Source of the DNA: Flavobacterium sp.
GTDB taxonomy: Bacteria > Bacteroidota > Bacteroidia > Flavobacteriales > Flavobacteriaceae
DNA: 64,000 nucleotides
Direction of reading: 5' to 3'
Assembly: GCA_015234525.1 (NCBI GenBank)
Contig: JADGMX010000049.1
Coordinates: forward strand, 62,001-126,000
In this document: positions 49,601 through 60,560 of the stretch, piece by piece
How the letters are laid out: every line of letters begins with the position of its first letter
Position numbering within the stretch: position 1 is the stretch's first letter
Translations under genes and position numbers: made by a program
Notes under the pieces: model-generated
Told to the model about the DNA's origin: nothing
Databases searched by the model: none
The model's input: only the letters and a program-made list of their open reading frames with translations

Positions 49601-50193
49601 TATCCGTGGATGGTTTCGCTTTTGCCATATTTTGCAATGACCGAAGCTTCAAATTCAAGCCATTCACGCCAACGCGTTTCTACGTCAATTCCGGTTCCGT
49701 ATTTACGGGCGTAAGTGATAAAGGTCGTATAATGTCCGGCTTCGCTTTCCATTAAATCGCGGTAGAACGTTGCCAATTCAGGATCGTTGATGTTTTCTGA
49801 AAGAACTTTGAATCGCTCACAACTTCTGGCCTCGATCATTGCCGAAAACAATAGTCGCTCAACAAGTCCTGACACGCGGCTTCCGGTATTGCTTCGTTTC
49901 ATGTATTGAGCGAGTTCGCCGACATATTCGTCTTTGCGCTCGCGGCCGAGTTTCAAACCGCGTTTCTCGATGATCTGATGAACCATTTCAAAGTGCTCCA
50001 ATTCTTCTTTCGCAAGTGCAAGCATGTCATTGACCAAATCCGGATATTCCGAATTGATCGTGATGAGTGTAATCGCGTTTGTCGCTGCTTTTTGCTCGCA
50101 CCAAGCATGATCGGTGAGGATTTCTTCGATATTTTTTTCAACAATATTCACCCAACGCGGATCGGTTGGTAATTGAAGTCGTAATACAGACAT
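49600..50193 (-). CDS. miaE: tRNA-(ms2io6A)-hydroxylase
   Basis: Diiron motifs: DHAWCEQKAATNA, ALAKEELEHFEMVH, IEARSCERF, ESEAGHYTTFI. Confidence 0.9.
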   Translation of the reverse strand: MSVLRLQLPTDPRWVNIVEKNIEEILTDHAWCEQKAATNAITLITINSEYPDLVNDMLALAKEELEHFEMVHQIIEKRGLKLGRERKDEYVGELAQYMKRSNTGSRVSGLVERLLFSAMIEARSCERFKVLSENINDPELATFYRDLMESEAGHYTTFITYARKYGTGIDVETRWREWLEFEASVIAKYGKSETIHG

Positions 50194-50203
50194 AATTTAC
50201 TTT

Positions 50204-51478
50204 TTAGAATACGAAAATGGCGCGTTCGCTCATCATTTCATTTACTTCATCGGCAACAGCCTCGAGGTTTGCTTCGTCATTTGGATTTGAAATCACGCGA
50301 TCGATCAACTCAACGATCGTTTCCATGTCTGATTCTACAAGACCACGCGTAGTGATCGCAGCAGTTCCCACGCGGATTCCAGATGTTACGAACGGCGACT
50401 TATCATCGAACGGTACCATGTTTTTGTTGACGGTAATTTCAGCTTTAACAAGTGCGTTTTCGGCTTCTTTACCCGTAATTCCTTTATTTCTAAGGTCGAT
50501 AAGCATCATGTGATTGTCTGTTCCGTCTGAAATCAGATTGTAATCGCGTTTTATGAAAGCCTCCGCCATTGCTTTTGCATTTTGTTGCACCTGACGCGCA
50601 TAGTGAAAGAACTCATCTGAAAGAGCTTCGCCAAACGCTACTGCTTTTGCCGCAATGATATGCATTAATGGTCCACCTTGATTTCCTGGAAAAACGGCAA
50701 GATCAAGAACAGACGACATCATTCGGGTTTCGCCTTTTGGGGTTTTTAAACCGAACGGATTTTCGAAATCTTTACCCATCAGGATCATTCCGCCCCGGGG
50801 TCCGCGTAGGGTTTTGTGAGTCGTCGTGGTTATAATGTGGCAATGAGGAACAGGATCGTTCATCAAACCTTTCGCGATCAGACCGGCCGGATGTGAGATG
50901 TCGGCCAAAAGCAACGCATTTACACTGTCGGCAATTTCGCGGAAACGCTTGTAATCGATATCGCGTGAATATGCAGATGCGCCGGCAATAATCATTTGCG
51001 GACGTTCTTTTTCAGCGATCTCAGCTATTTTGTCGTAGTTGAGGCGGCCTGTTTCTTTCTCAACACCATAAAAAACTGGGTTGTAAAGTTTGCCGGAAAA
51101 ATTGACCGGCGACCCGTGCGTCAGGTGTCCGCCATGAGCAAGATCGAAGCCCAGAATTTTATCTCCGGGTTTCAGGCATGCCGCATAAACAGCAGTATTT
51201 GCCTGTGATCCCGAGTGAGGTTGTACGTTTACATATTCAGCGCCAAAAAGTGCTTTTGCGCGGTCGATTGCAATTTGCTCAACCACATCAACCACTTCGC
51301 AACCTCCGTAATATCTTTTTCCGGGATAACCTTCGGCATATTTGTTTGTCAGAACTGACCCGGCTGCTTCGAGCACATTATCGCTCACAAAATTCTCAGA
51401 AGCAATAAGTTCAAGTCCGTGTATTTGTCTTTCTTGTTCGTCAAGGATCAAATCAAAAATTTCTTCGTCTCGTCGCAT
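50204..51478 (-). CDS. glyA: Serine hydroxymethyltransferase
   Basis: [53 protein letters not shown]. Start at MRRDEEIF. Confidence 0.97.
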   Translation of the reverse strand: MRRDEEIFDLILDEQERQIHGLELIASENFVSDNVLEAAGSVLTNKYAEGYPGKRYYGGCEVVDVVEQIAIDRAKALFGAEYVNVQPHSGSQANTAVYAACLKPGDKILGFDLAHGGHLTHGSPVNFSGKLYNPVFYGVEKETGRLNYDKIAEIAEKERPQMIIAGASAYSRDIDYKRFREIADSVNALLLADISHPAGLIAKGLMNDPVPHCHIITTTTHKTLRGPRGGMILMGKDFENPFGLKTPKGETRMMSSVLDLAVFPGNQGGPLMHIIAAKAVAFGEALSDEFFHYARQVQQNAKAMAEAFIKRDYNLISDGTDNHMMLIDLRNKGITGKEAENALVKAEITVNKNMVPFDDKSPFVTSGIRVGTAAITTRGLVESDMETIVELIDRVISNPNDEANLEAVADEVNEMMSERAIFVF

Positions 51479-51501
51479 TTTAGTTTTCGTTAAATTGTTG
51501 T

Positions 51502-51509
51502 CAAAAATA
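51502..51509 (-). promoter_or_regulatory. Bacteroidota -7 element (TATTTTTG) for glyA
   Basis: CAAAAATA on the plus strand upstream of the MRRDEE start. Confidence 0.5.
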
Positions 51510-51541
51510 CGAAAAACGTTTTGCACTATGATTGTTAATTT

Positions 51542-51549
51542 TATATTTG
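51542..51549 (+). promoter_or_regulatory. Bacteroidota -7 element (TATATTTG) for fahA
   Basis: TAnnTTTG match upstream of ATG 51584. Confidence 0.5.
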
Positions 51550-51583
51550 ACTAACTAATATAATTTAAGCTAACCATCCCAAA

Positions 51584-52867
51584 ATGCCTACAATTGCTAA
51601 TAATCCAGATCGTAAATCGTGGCTTGAAGTACCGGCCAACAGCGACTTTCCGATCCAAAACATTCCATTCGGAGTATTTCTAACTACAGATGATCTGATT
51701 ACAATCGGAACTCGGATCGGCGATTATGCGATCGATCTTGGAGCGATGCAACAACTCAACTATTTTGAAGGAATTGAACTTACCGATGATATGTTCATGC
51801 AGGATACGCTGAACGACTTTATATCTGATGGCAAAAAGACCTGGCGTTTGGTTCGAAACAGAATCGCGGAAGTTTTTGATGTCGAAAATCCGCTTTTGCA
51901 GAATAATCAGGAACATAAGGCTCGAATTCTTTATCATGTTGACGATGTTGAAATGCAATTGCCGGTGATGATCGGCGATTACACTGATTTCTATTCGAGC
52001 AAGGAACACGCTACCAACGTAGGAAAAATGTTCCGCGATCCTGATAATGCGCTATTGCCAAACTGGCTTCATATCCCGGTGGGTTACCACGGAAGAAGCT
52101 CGTCGATTGTGCCGTCCGGAATTTCGATCCACCGTCCGATGGGACAAACATTGCCGGCCGGCGAGAAGACTCCGGTTTTCGGGCCGTCTCGTTTGGTGGA
52201 TTTCGAACTTGAAATGGCTTTTATTACTACTGATGCCAACGTGATGGGTGAAAATATTCCGGTTCACGAGGCTGAAGAATATATATTCGGAATGGTCTTG
52301 ATGAATGACTGGAGCGCGCGTGATATCCAGAAATGGGAATACGTACCACTTGGTCCGTTCCTGGCCAAGAACTTTGCCACCTCAATTTCACCTTGGATTG
52401 TTACGATGGATGCCTTAGAGCCGTTCCGAACCAAGAGCCCGAAGCAGGATCCGAAACCGCTTCCTTATTTGCAGCACAAAGGCAAGAACGCTTTTGATAT
52501 TAATCTGGAAGTATCGCTCAAGCCTGAAAATGGCGAACCAACCGTAATCTCGAATTCGAACTTTAAATATATGTATTGGTCGATGGCGCAACAATTGGCG
52601 CATCATACTTCAAACGGTTGCCGCGTCAATTCAGGGGATATGATGGGATCCGGAACAATATCAGGACCAACGCCTGACAGTTTTGGATCGATGTTGGAGC
52701 TTACCTGGGGCGGATCAAAACCAATAGTACTCAGCGATGGAACGGAACGAAAATTCATCAATGACGGCGATTGCGTGATCATGAAAGGGTATTGTAAAAA
52801 CGATAAAATCAGGATTGGGTTTGGAGAGGTTGTAAACAAGCTACTTCCAACTTACGCCGGAAAGTAA
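51584..52867 (+). CDS. fahA: Fumarylacetoacetase
   Basis: IPVGYHGRSSSIVPSG; DYTDFYSSKEHATNVGKMFR; GDMMGSGTISGP. Confidence 0.96.
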   Translation: MPTIANNPDRKSWLEVPANSDFPIQNIPFGVFLTTDDLITIGTRIGDYAIDLGAMQQLNYFEGIELTDDMFMQDTLNDFISDGKKTWRLVRNRIAEVFDVENPLLQNNQEHKARILYHVDDVEMQLPVMIGDYTDFYSSKEHATNVGKMFRDPDNALLPNWLHIPVGYHGRSSSIVPSGISIHRPMGQTLPAGEKTPVFGPSRLVDFELEMAFITTDANVMGENIPVHEAEEYIFGMVLMNDWSARDIQKWEYVPLGPFLAKNFATSISPWIVTMDALEPFRTKSPKQDPKPLPYLQHKGKNAFDINLEVSLKPENGEPTVISNSNFKYMYWSMAQQLAHHTSNGCRVNSGDMMGSGTISGPTPDSFGSMLELTWGGSKPIVLSDGTERKFINDGDCVIMKGYCKNDKIRIGFGEVVNKLLPTYAGK

Positions 52868-52892
52868 CAAAATACATGCGGGAAACCGTTGC

Positions 52893-52921
52893 AGCTCTTG
52901 GGAAACCGAGAGCTTTTTTTT
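52893..52921 (+). terminator. Rho-independent terminator after fahA with GAAA tetraloop
   Basis: AGCTCTTGG-GAAA-CCGAGAGCT followed by a T run. Confidence 0.85.
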
Positions 52922-52948
52922 TGCTGACTTTTTAATGGATTGGATTAT

Positions 52949-53033
52949 CCCTAGCCCTGATGGTAGCGGTTATCCTTTTTCCTGCTTCTTTAGCGGGGAA
53001 AAGATAGAAGCGCACAGCAGGATTAAGCTTCTA
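52949..53033 (-). repeat. Dispersed intergenic repeat, copy E (inverted)
   Basis: Reverse complement TAGAAGCTTAATCCTGCTGTGCGCTTCTATCTTTTCCCCGCTAAAGAAGCAGGAAAAAGGATAACCGCTACCATCAGGGCTAGGG matches copies A-D. Confidence 0.85.
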
Positions 53034-53086
53034 AAAAAACGACGGGTAAAAATTCGGGTGAGATTAGTAAGATTTCAAAAAAAAAT

Positions 53087-53094
53087 TATATTTG
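53087..53094 (+). promoter_or_regulatory. Bacteroidota -7 element (TATATTTG)
   Basis: TAnnTTTG match 13 bp upstream of ATG 53108. Confidence 0.55.
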
Positions 53095-53107
53095 CTTAAA
53101 AAGATTT

Positions 53108-54289
53108 ATGCGTAAAATTACTCTTCTGGCATTTTTTGTTTGTTTGGCGGCGTGTGGCGTTCGAAATACTGAAAAGCGTCTGGCTTCCGGAAATTATGAT
53201 GCGGCGATTGAATCGGCTGCTAAAAATTTGCGAACCAACAAGGATAAGAAGCGGAAGGAGGAGTACATTGCGATTCTCGAGCAAGCATTTTCGAAGGCGA
53301 AAGAACAAGACGAACGCAATATTGATTTATGGGCAAAAGATGCTAAAAATCCGGATAATTTAGACCGTATTTACAAGACTTATCTTCGGATGAATGCGCG
53401 TCAGGACAAGGTTCGGCCACTATTGCCATTAAAATTGAACAGTCGGAATCGGGAAGCGGTCTTTGTCTTTGAAGATCTATCTGATGAAATCGTGAGCAGT
53501 AAGTCGGCTTTGTCAGAATATTTATACAATGACGCTGCATATACGCTTCGCAACGGGTCGAAGATGGATGCCCGGAATGCGTATTCCGACCTCGAATATT
53601 TGCAGCGCATCAATCCGGGTTACAAAAATACCAAGGATTTGCTTTTGGAGGCACAACATAAAGGTACCGATTATGTGTTGTTGTCGGCCAAGAACGAAAC
53701 CAATGTGATTATTCCGCAGGACTTGCAACGCGATTTGCTTAATGTTTCGACTTACGGGCTAAATGAAAAGTGGACGGCTTTTCACAACAACCGTCAGCGC
53801 GACATCGATTACGATTTTGGTTTGGTGATTAATTTCAGAGAAATACTGATCTCGCCAGAGCAGATAAAAGAAAAAGAATTTATCAAAGAAAAGCAGATTA
53901 AGGACGGTTTGAAAACGTTGGTCGACGACAGAGGCCGGGTGGTCCGCGATAGTTCCGGCAATGCGATCAAGGTTGATAAATTCAAAACCATCAAGCTAAA
54001 TATCTACGAATTCAGTCAATTGAAAAGCTGCATGGTTATGGCAAAGGTGGACTATGTAGACCTTGCAAACAATCAGCTTTTGAAGACATTTCCGATTAGC
54101 AGCGAATTTATCTTTGAGAATGTTTACGCGAAATCTACCGGCGACAGACGCGCGGCTGACGAAAGCTACAGATCGTTCTTTGACCGTAAAGCGGTGCCGT
54201 TTCCATCGAACGAGCAAATGGTCTACGACACCGGCGAGGATCTGAAGGCTAAAATCAAATCGATTATTTCGCGAAATAAGTTTAGATAG
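53108..54289 (+). CDS. Hypothetical lipoprotein, helical-repeat N-terminus
   Basis: LAACGVRNTEKRLASGNYDAAIESAAKNLR; 393 aa. Confidence 0.75.
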   Translation: MRKITLLAFFVCLAACGVRNTEKRLASGNYDAAIESAAKNLRTNKDKKRKEEYIAILEQAFSKAKEQDERNIDLWAKDAKNPDNLDRIYKTYLRMNARQDKVRPLLPLKLNSRNREAVFVFEDLSDEIVSSKSALSEYLYNDAAYTLRNGSKMDARNAYSDLEYLQRINPGYKNTKDLLLEAQHKGTDYVLLSAKNETNVIIPQDLQRDLLNVSTYGLNEKWTAFHNNRQRDIDYDFGLVINFREILISPEQIKEKEFIKEKQIKDGLKTLVDDRGRVVRDSSGNAIKVDKFKTIKLNIYEFSQLKSCMVMAKVDYVDLANNQLLKTFPISSEFIFENVYAKSTGDRRAADESYRSFFDRKAVPFPSNEQMVYDTGEDLKAKIKSIISRNKFR

Positions 54290-54683
54290 CTTTTATCTTA
54301 TTGGCAAGATCATCGGCGTCGATATCGCTGTGTGACGCCGTATAAATGCATTTTCCATCCTTGATCAGCAATATTTGCGGCGATTGATGCACAACATCAA
54401 ATCTCGTTGCGATCTCATTTGATATGGGACGATATTCCAGAAGGTCAAGGAAATAGGGAGATGCTTTTTCGGCATTGATCGAATACTGATTTTCAAACTG
54501 TTTTAACGCCATTCGGCTGATACTACAACGAGTACTGTGTTTGAAAATAATAACCGGCTTTGACTGCGACTCGCCAGCAATATCAGAAAGCTGATCCAAA
54601 TCGGTTAAATAATTCCACTTAACTGCATTTTCACTCGTATCTTTAGGCTCGGAATCGCCGAATATTTTATTGAATAGCCCCAT
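54282..54683 (-). CDS. ytxJ: Bacillithiol-system redox-active protein YtxJ-like
   Basis: VIIFKHSTRCSISRMALKQFE; VVHQSPQILLIKDGKCIYTASHSDI. Confidence 0.85.
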   Translation of the reverse strand: MGLFNKIFGDSEPKDTSENAVKWNYLTDLDQLSDIAGESQSKPVIIFKHSTRCSISRMALKQFENQYSINAEKASPYFLDLLEYRPISNEIATRFDVVHQSPQILLIKDGKCIYTASHSDIDADDLANKIKAI

Positions 54684-54832
54684 TTTTGACGTGTTTTCGG
54701 ACAATTTGTCCCATTAGTTTCGTGATTTTCTGACGTTTTGACGCTTATAGGTTATTGGAATGTAAGTTGAAAGCGTCGCAATCAAATTTAGAAAATCAAT
54801 TTCCTAACTCTGTTAACGTAAACTAAAAATAT

Positions 54833-57433
54833 ATGAATATCAACAAATTCACGATTAAGTCGCAAGAGGTTTTGCAGCAAGCGCAACAGCTTGTGCAAGG
54901 ATTGGGACAGCAGCAGATCGAAAATGAGCATTTGATGAAGGCCATATTTGAGACTGATGAGAATGTTGCTCCATTTTTATTTAAAAAGCTGAATGTAAAT
55001 ATTGATTTGTTCCGTCAGATTCTCGACAGTACGATTGCTAATTTCCCGAAAGTAAGCGGAGGTGATTTGCAGTTTTCAAGAGATGCCTCGCGCACTTTGA
55101 ACGAAGCAGAGATCATTTCGAAGAACATGAACGACGAGTTTGTCTCGGTCGAGCATTTGATCATCGCCATTTTTAAATCGGCAAGTAAAGTTGCACAGAT
55201 CATGAAAGATCAGGGCGTCACTGAGAAAGCATTGCGTTCGGCGATTGATCAGTTGAGAAAAGGGGAACGAGTCACTTCGGCATCGGCGGAGGAAACTTAT
55301 AATTCGCTTAATAAATACGCGAAAAACCTGAATGATCTGGCCCGGAACGGCAAGCTCGATCCTGTGATTGGCAGGGATGAAGAGATTAGACGCGTGTTGC
55401 AGATATTAACTCGCCGTACTAAAAATAACCCAATGTTGGTTGGTGAACCCGGTGTTGGTAAAACTGCGATTGCGGAAGGATTGGCACACCGAATTGTCGA
55501 TGGCGACGTTCCGGAAAACCTTAAAGATAAAATAGTGTACTCGCTCGACATGGGAGCGTTGATCGCAGGTGCAAAGTACAAAGGTGAATTTGAGGAGCGA
55601 TTGAAATCGGTTGTCAAGGAAGTCACTTCTGCTGAAGGCGATATTGTTTTGTTTATTGACGAAATTCACACGCTGGTTGGCGCAGGTGGCGGCGACGGAG
55701 CAATGGATGCGGCCAACATTTTAAAACCGGCATTGGCTCGGGGCGAATTGCGGGCGATTGGTGCGACCACTTTGGATGAATATCAAAAGTATTTTGAGAA
55801 AGATAAAGCGTTGGAACGAAGATTTCAGAAAGTGCTAGTGGATGAGCCGGATACCGAGAGCGCGATATCGATATTGCGTGGAATCAAAGAAAAATATGAA
55901 ACGCATCATAAGGTGAGAATCAAAGATGAGGCGATTATTGCTTCGGTCGAACTTTCTCAAAGGTATATTACATCCCGATTTCTTCCTGACAAATCGATTG
56001 ATTTAATGGATGAAGCCGCTTCGAAACTGCGAATGGAAATTAACAGCAAGCCGGAGGAACTTGACGTACTTGACCGGAAAATCATGCAGCTTGAAATCGA
56101 AATCGAAGCGATCAAACGCGAAAATGACGAAACAAAATTGAAGATTCTCGGTTTGGATCTCGCTAACTTGAAAGAAGAGCGAAATGAAATTTATGCGAAA
56201 TGGAAATCAGAAAAGGACGTTGTTGATAATATCCAATTGATTAAAGCTGAGATAGACGATTTCAAGCTTGAAGCCGAAAGAGCTGAACGCGACGGCGACT
56301 ACGGAAAAGTGGCTGAAATCAGATATGGCAAGATCAAGGAAGCTCAGCAGCGATTGGACGAAATGCAAACACAATTGGCTGAAAACCAAAAAGGAAATTC
56401 GCTTATCAAGGAAGAGGTTACCCGAGAAGACATTGCCGAAGTCGTAGCCAAATGGACCGGAGTTCCCGTCGTGAAAATGCTTCAGGGCGAAAGAGAGAAA
56501 TTGCTGAAACTCGAAGCGGAACTTCACAGGCGCGTGGTAGGTCAGGAAGAAGCCATAGTAGCGATCAGTGATGCTGTCAGACGAAGTCGCGCGGGATTGC
56601 AAGATGCGAAAAAACCGATAGGTTCATTCTTGTTTCTCGGAACCACCGGAGTCGGAAAGACCGAACTTGCAAAGGCCTTGGCTGAATATCTTTTTGATGA
56701 TGAAAACGCGATGACCCGAATAGACATGAGCGAATACCAGGAGCGTCATAGCGTAAGCCGATTGGTTGGTGCGCCTCCGGGATATGTTGGTTATGACGAA
56801 GGTGGTCAGCTGACAGAAGCTGTTCGGAGAAAACCGTATTCGGTGGTGTTGCTTGACGAGATCGAAAAAGCGCATCCGGATACCTTTAATATATTGCTTC
56901 AGGTTTTGGATGAAGGCCGACTGACTGATAACAAAGGTCGATTAGCCGATTTCAAAAACACCATTATTATAATGACCTCAAACATGGGAAGTGCGATCAT
57001 TCAGGAAAAATTTGAGAATTTAAGCGGTTCCATCGAAGCTGCCGCCGAAGTAGCGAAAGTTGAGGTGTTGGCTTTGTTGAGGCAAACAGTTCGTCCTGAA
57101 TTTTTAAACCGAATTGACGAGATCATCATGTTCACGCCGCTTTCAAATGCGGATATCAATAAGATTGTCGGGCTTCAGCTGAAATCGGTCACAAAAATGT
57201 TGGCACAACAAAATATTACCCTTGATGCCACACCGGAGGCGATTGCGTACTTAGCCGAAAAAGGGTATGATCCGCAGTATGGCGCACGACCGGTAAAACG
57301 AGTGATCCAGAGAGAGGTAATGAATCAGTTGTCAAAAGAAATTCTTTCCGGCCGAATTGTTACCGACAGTATGATTTTGCTTGACAGTTTTGATGGCGAG
57401 CTCGTTTTTCGCAATCAGGGATTGGCGGAATAA
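54833..57433 (+). CDS. clpB: ATP-dependent chaperone ClpB
   Basis: Two AAA+ modules ([33 protein letters not shown]), M-domain coiled coil, [12 protein letters not shown]. Confidence 0.97.
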   Translation: MNINKFTIKSQEVLQQAQQLVQGLGQQQIENEHLMKAIFETDENVAPFLFKKLNVNIDLFRQILDSTIANFPKVSGGDLQFSRDASRTLNEAEIISKNMNDEFVSVEHLIIAIFKSASKVAQIMKDQGVTEKALRSAIDQLRKGERVTSASAEETYNSLNKYAKNLNDLARNGKLDPVIGRDEEIRRVLQILTRRTKNNPMLVGEPGVGKTAIAEGLAHRIVDGDVPENLKDKIVYSLDMGALIAGAKYKGEFEERLKSVVKEVTSAEGDIVLFIDEIHTLVGAGGGDGAMDAANILKPALARGELRAIGATTLDEYQKYFEKDKALERRFQKVLVDEPDTESAISILRGIKEKYETHHKVRIKDEAIIASVELSQRYITSRFLPDKSIDLMDEAASKLRMEINSKPEELDVLDRKIMQLEIEIEAIKRENDETKLKILGLDLANLKEERNEIYAKWKSEKDVVDNIQLIKAEIDDFKLEAERAERDGDYGKVAEIRYGKIKEAQQRLDEMQTQLAENQKGNSLIKEEVTREDIAEVVAKWTGVPVVKMLQGEREKLLKLEAELHRRVVGQEEAIVAISDAVRRSRAGLQDAKKPIGSFLFLGTTGVGKTELAKALAEYLFDDENAMTRIDMSEYQERHSVSRLVGAPPGYVGYDEGGQLTEAVRRKPYSVVLLDEIEKAHPDTFNILLQVLDEGRLTDNKGRLADFKNTIIIMTSNMGSAIIQEKFENLSGSIEAAAEVAKVEVLALLRQTVRPEFLNRIDEIIMFTPLSNADINKIVGLQLKSVTKMLAQQNITLDATPEAIAYLAEKGYDPQYGARPVKRVIQREVMNQLSKEILSGRIVTDSMILLDSFDGELVFRNQGLAE

Positions 57434-57518
57434 TCAACTTTACAAAAACTTTAATATCCAATCTTTTGATGCCAAATCGGTTAGTTTTAACTTAGAGAAA
57501 AACTAAAATCAAACAATT

Positions 57519-58061
57519 ATGAGCAAGAAAATCGCCATTTTGGCCACCGATGGATTTGAAGAAAGTGAATTGAAATCGCCTAAAGAGCATTTAGAACAAC
57601 AAGGATGGACCGCACATATCATCAGTCCGAAAAGCGGCAGTATTAAAGCATGGGCTGAAAAAGATTGGGGCGGCGAGTACAAGGTTGACCGCACGCTCGA
57701 TGAAGCGTCGTCAAATGAATACGATGCCTTATTACTACCGGGCGGAGTAATCAATCCGGATAACCTTCGTACGGAAGAGAAAGCGCTGACTTTTGTTCGC
57801 GAATTTTTCGACAGCAAGAAACCCGTTGCAGCCATTTGTCACGGTCCGCAGACTTTGATTAATGCCGGAGTCGTTAAAGGCAAAAAAATGACCTCTTATC
57901 ATTCGATCAAGCAAGATCTTATAAATGCGGGAGCCGAATGGGTTGATGAAGAAGTCGTGGTAGACATGGGATTTGTAACCAGTCGGTCGCCAAAAGATCT
58001 TCCGGCATTCAACAAAAAAATGGTTGAAGAAATCAAGGAAGGAAAACACGAAGATCGATAG
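57519..58061 (+). CDS. DJ-1/PfpI family protein
   Basis: IAILATDGFEESELKSPKEHLEQQGW; PVAAICHGPQTLINAGVVKGKKMTSY. Confidence 0.92.
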   Translation: MSKKIAILATDGFEESELKSPKEHLEQQGWTAHIISPKSGSIKAWAEKDWGGEYKVDRTLDEASSNEYDALLLPGGVINPDNLRTEEKALTFVREFFDSKKPVAAICHGPQTLINAGVVKGKKMTSYHSIKQDLINAGAEWVDEEVVVDMGFVTSRSPKDLPAFNKKMVEEIKEGKHEDR

Positions 58062-58089
58062 TTATCATAAAAAAAGCACCAGAAAATGC

Positions 58090-58126
58090 AATGCCCCCAA
58101 AAAGTTAGACACTATTTGGGGGCATT
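58090..58126. terminator. Bidirectional terminator-like 12-bp perfect hairpin between convergent genes
   Basis: AATGCCCCCAAA-AAGTTAGACACTA-TTTGGGGGCATT, A-rich on one side and T-rich on the other. Confidence 0.75.
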
Positions 58127-58147
58127 TTTATGGAAAGGAAAGTTAAA

Positions 58148-59368
58148 TTATTGCTTTACAACTTTCATTGATTTTTGATTGCCGTTTGAAGTTAGTCGCA
58201 AGACATATGTTCCGGCTGATACTGAACTGAGATCCAAATTAAGTTCAGCTGAGTTATGGCTTTGAGCGAGTACTTGTTGTCCGAGTAAATTGTAAAGTTC
58301 AACAAGTTCAAAGGTTTCAGTTTGTTTGATTGTTAAAACATCGCGGGTCGGATTTGGGAAAATAGATGTTGTTGACACAAAGTCGGGGTTGGACAATTGG
58401 AGTTCAACCGAATATCCGAAAAGCACTAAGAATCCGCCATTTTCAATTGTTGTTGTGTGAAAGCCAATGTGATAATCGCCGCTAGTGGAAGGGGTGAAAG
58501 TGATTGACTGGCTAACAGCATCCGCGTATGCATTTTCAATGGCTCCGTTTTGGTTGATACTTTCGTGAATGGCAAGCTGTTCAATAGTTGACGCGTCGCT
58601 ACTTGGTTCATTGGCAAGCACGATTTCAAGCGTTTCATTGGCCATGTTCACCGTATTTAGGTCAAGTCCGTTATATACATATGTAAGCGTATAGGTTACT
58701 CCGCTTTCAAATGAAAATTTCGGGCTAAAAAGCCAATCGTCTTTTGGTATGGTGGTGTTGGTTCCGTTGGTCGCAAAAGTTTCATCGATGCCGTCGCCAT
58801 CAAAATCAAGCGACTGTTGAATCCACGACACGCCATTTTCATCGCCGTCTTCAGTCGAATAACATGCGACCAGGAAGTTTGGGTCTTCGAAAGTAGTTTC
58901 ATAAGGCAATTCGGTAGCGCAACTTACCGGATATTCGGTTATTTCAAAATCGAAACCATCGGAACGCCAGCCGTCATCGAATGTAAAATAATACGTAGTT
59001 CCTGCAGCAGATCGAAATAATACTTCCGATCTGAAATCCATGCTTGGAAGGCTGTAATCATCATTAAAGGCATAACAAGTTAAATTGTCGCATGAGCCTG
59101 TGTAGACACTTAAACGTGTGTCGCTGCCAGAATTCGAGTCGAGTACAGAAGTGATTTTAACCACACCATTAGTAGTTGCGGTAAACGAATACCATTCGGC
59201 TGCCGTAGCAACGGTGTCGCCCGGAGAACAGTCGGGAGACGGAATTCCTGATCCGGAAATGCTTTCAACAGTATGCATTCCGGCAGAAACCGGTAGCGCG
59301 TCAACACAGGTATCCTGAGCCTGTATTGCAAAAGAAGATACTAAGAGTAGAAAGGTAATTTTTTTCAT
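58148..59368 (-). CDS. Secreted protein with T9SS type A sorting domain
   Basis: MKKITFLLLVSSFAIQAQ signal; C-terminal TSIFPNPTRDVLTIKQTETFELVELYNLLGQQVL...SAGTYVLRLTSNGNQKSMKVVKQ. Confidence 0.88.
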   Translation of the reverse strand: MKKITFLLLVSSFAIQAQDTCVDALPVSAGMHTVESISGSGIPSPDCSPGDTVATAAEWYSFTATTNGVVKITSVLDSNSGSDTRLSVYTGSCDNLTCYAFNDDYSLPSMDFRSEVLFRSAAGTTYYFTFDDGWRSDGFDFEITEYPVSCATELPYETTFEDPNFLVACYSTEDGDENGVSWIQQSLDFDGDGIDETFATNGTNTTIPKDDWLFSPKFSFESGVTYTLTYVYNGLDLNTVNMANETLEIVLANEPSSDASTIEQLAIHESINQNGAIENAYADAVSQSITFTPSTSGDYHIGFHTTTIENGGFLVLFGYSVELQLSNPDFVSTTSIFPNPTRDVLTIKQTETFELVELYNLLGQQVLAQSHNSAELNLDLSSVSAGTYVLRLTSNGNQKSMKVVKQ

Positions 59369-59528
59369 GGTAATTTTTTTATTTAAACTTACCATTAAAT
59401 CTGCGGTTGGGTGTTGTACAATTTCCACTTAAAAAAGTTCATCAAGTTTGATATTATAAAACGTCGATTAAATTTTTAGGTTAAATTATAAAGGAATGCA
59501 TATCTTCGATTGAGATAATCCGAATGAG

Positions 59529-59981
59529 ATGAATAAGTTATTATTGGTGGTTGCAATTTTTTTCAGTTTAACCACATTTGCGCAGACTGATTCTACGATC
59601 TACAGATCGACTGAAGTAGATGAAAAGCCTCAGCTTGAATCAGGCATGTATACGATGTCAAAGTTTATTCGCGATAATTTTCAGTTTCCCGATCTGCGAA
59701 ATAAAAACGTGACGGTCTTTACGAGTTTTATAATTGAGGTTGATGGTTCGATGCGCGAGGTAAAAGCGTTCTCGGCCGTTGCAAAGGATTATTTGACTGA
59801 AGGAAAAACTGCTGAAGTCTCAGACAGTGACAAACAAAAGGACGCTGCTGCTTTAGAACAGATGAAAGTTGAGGCTGCCCGGGTGTTATTATTGTTTAAT
59901 GGAAAATGGGAGCCCGCCAAATTAGCGGGCAAGCCGGTTAGATGTCTTTATAATTATCCGATAACCTTTAGATTGGAATAA
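59529..59981 (+). CDS. Secreted protein resembling a TonB C-terminal (energy transducer-like) domain
   Basis: FIRDNFQFPDLRNKNVTVFTSFIIEVDGSMREVKAF...NGKWEPAKLAGKPVRCLYNYPITFRL. Confidence 0.65.
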   Translation: MNKLLLVVAIFFSLTTFAQTDSTIYRSTEVDEKPQLESGMYTMSKFIRDNFQFPDLRNKNVTVFTSFIIEVDGSMREVKAFSAVAKDYLTEGKTAEVSDSDKQKDAAALEQMKVEAARVLLLFNGKWEPAKLAGKPVRCLYNYPITFRLE

Positions 59982-60263
59982 TCAGAGCGATTTGTAAATT
60001 CGGTTTATCGGGATTCCCACCCCTTTTTTGAGGATAACCTCGTTGTCGGTTACGCCCCAAACTGTTGTTTCGACTACTTTTTTCGATGCGGCGTCTTCGA
60101 AGTAAATTTTAATTTTCTCGTGTTCAAGGTTTCCGAGCGATAGTGCGCGTTTCAGCTCAGACTGACGCTGCTGGCGTTGTTCGCGATCTTCCAGCACATC
60201 CGACTTAGGAAAGTGAAGCGTAGTTATATTTTCCTTTTCAATGGTTTCAAATGTAGTTTCCAT
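59982..60263 (-). CDS. Hypothetical protein (93 aa)
   Basis: Open frame with well-formed composition and a C-terminal beta-rich segment (ETTVWGVTDNEVILKKGVGIPINRI); convergent with the preceding gene. Confidence 0.65.
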   Translation of the reverse strand: METTFETIEKENITTLHFPKSDVLEDREQRQQRQSELKRALSLGNLEHEKIKIYFEDAASKKVVETTVWGVTDNEVILKKGVGIPINRIYKSL

Positions 60264-60560
60264 AATGATATCTGTATAGGTTTTAGCTTTGGGATGATAA
60301 ATGTAAAATTATTTCCTTAAAAACGTAAATGTATTAATCATAATTCCCTTTTTTAGTTAGATTAACCAAAATTTATGTTCTGCAGTCAACAACTTTTTGA
60401 GCAGATTGTCGCACATTATTGAAACTTTTGCGTTCTTCGTCGATGATTGTCCGCACTTAATCTGGAATAATTTGGTAACGATTTGATTTTCATAAAATAT
60501 AGCTAATTTGGTTATTGCTGTTTTGATAGCACCTTAAACGCAAACTAAATCCTTAACCGA

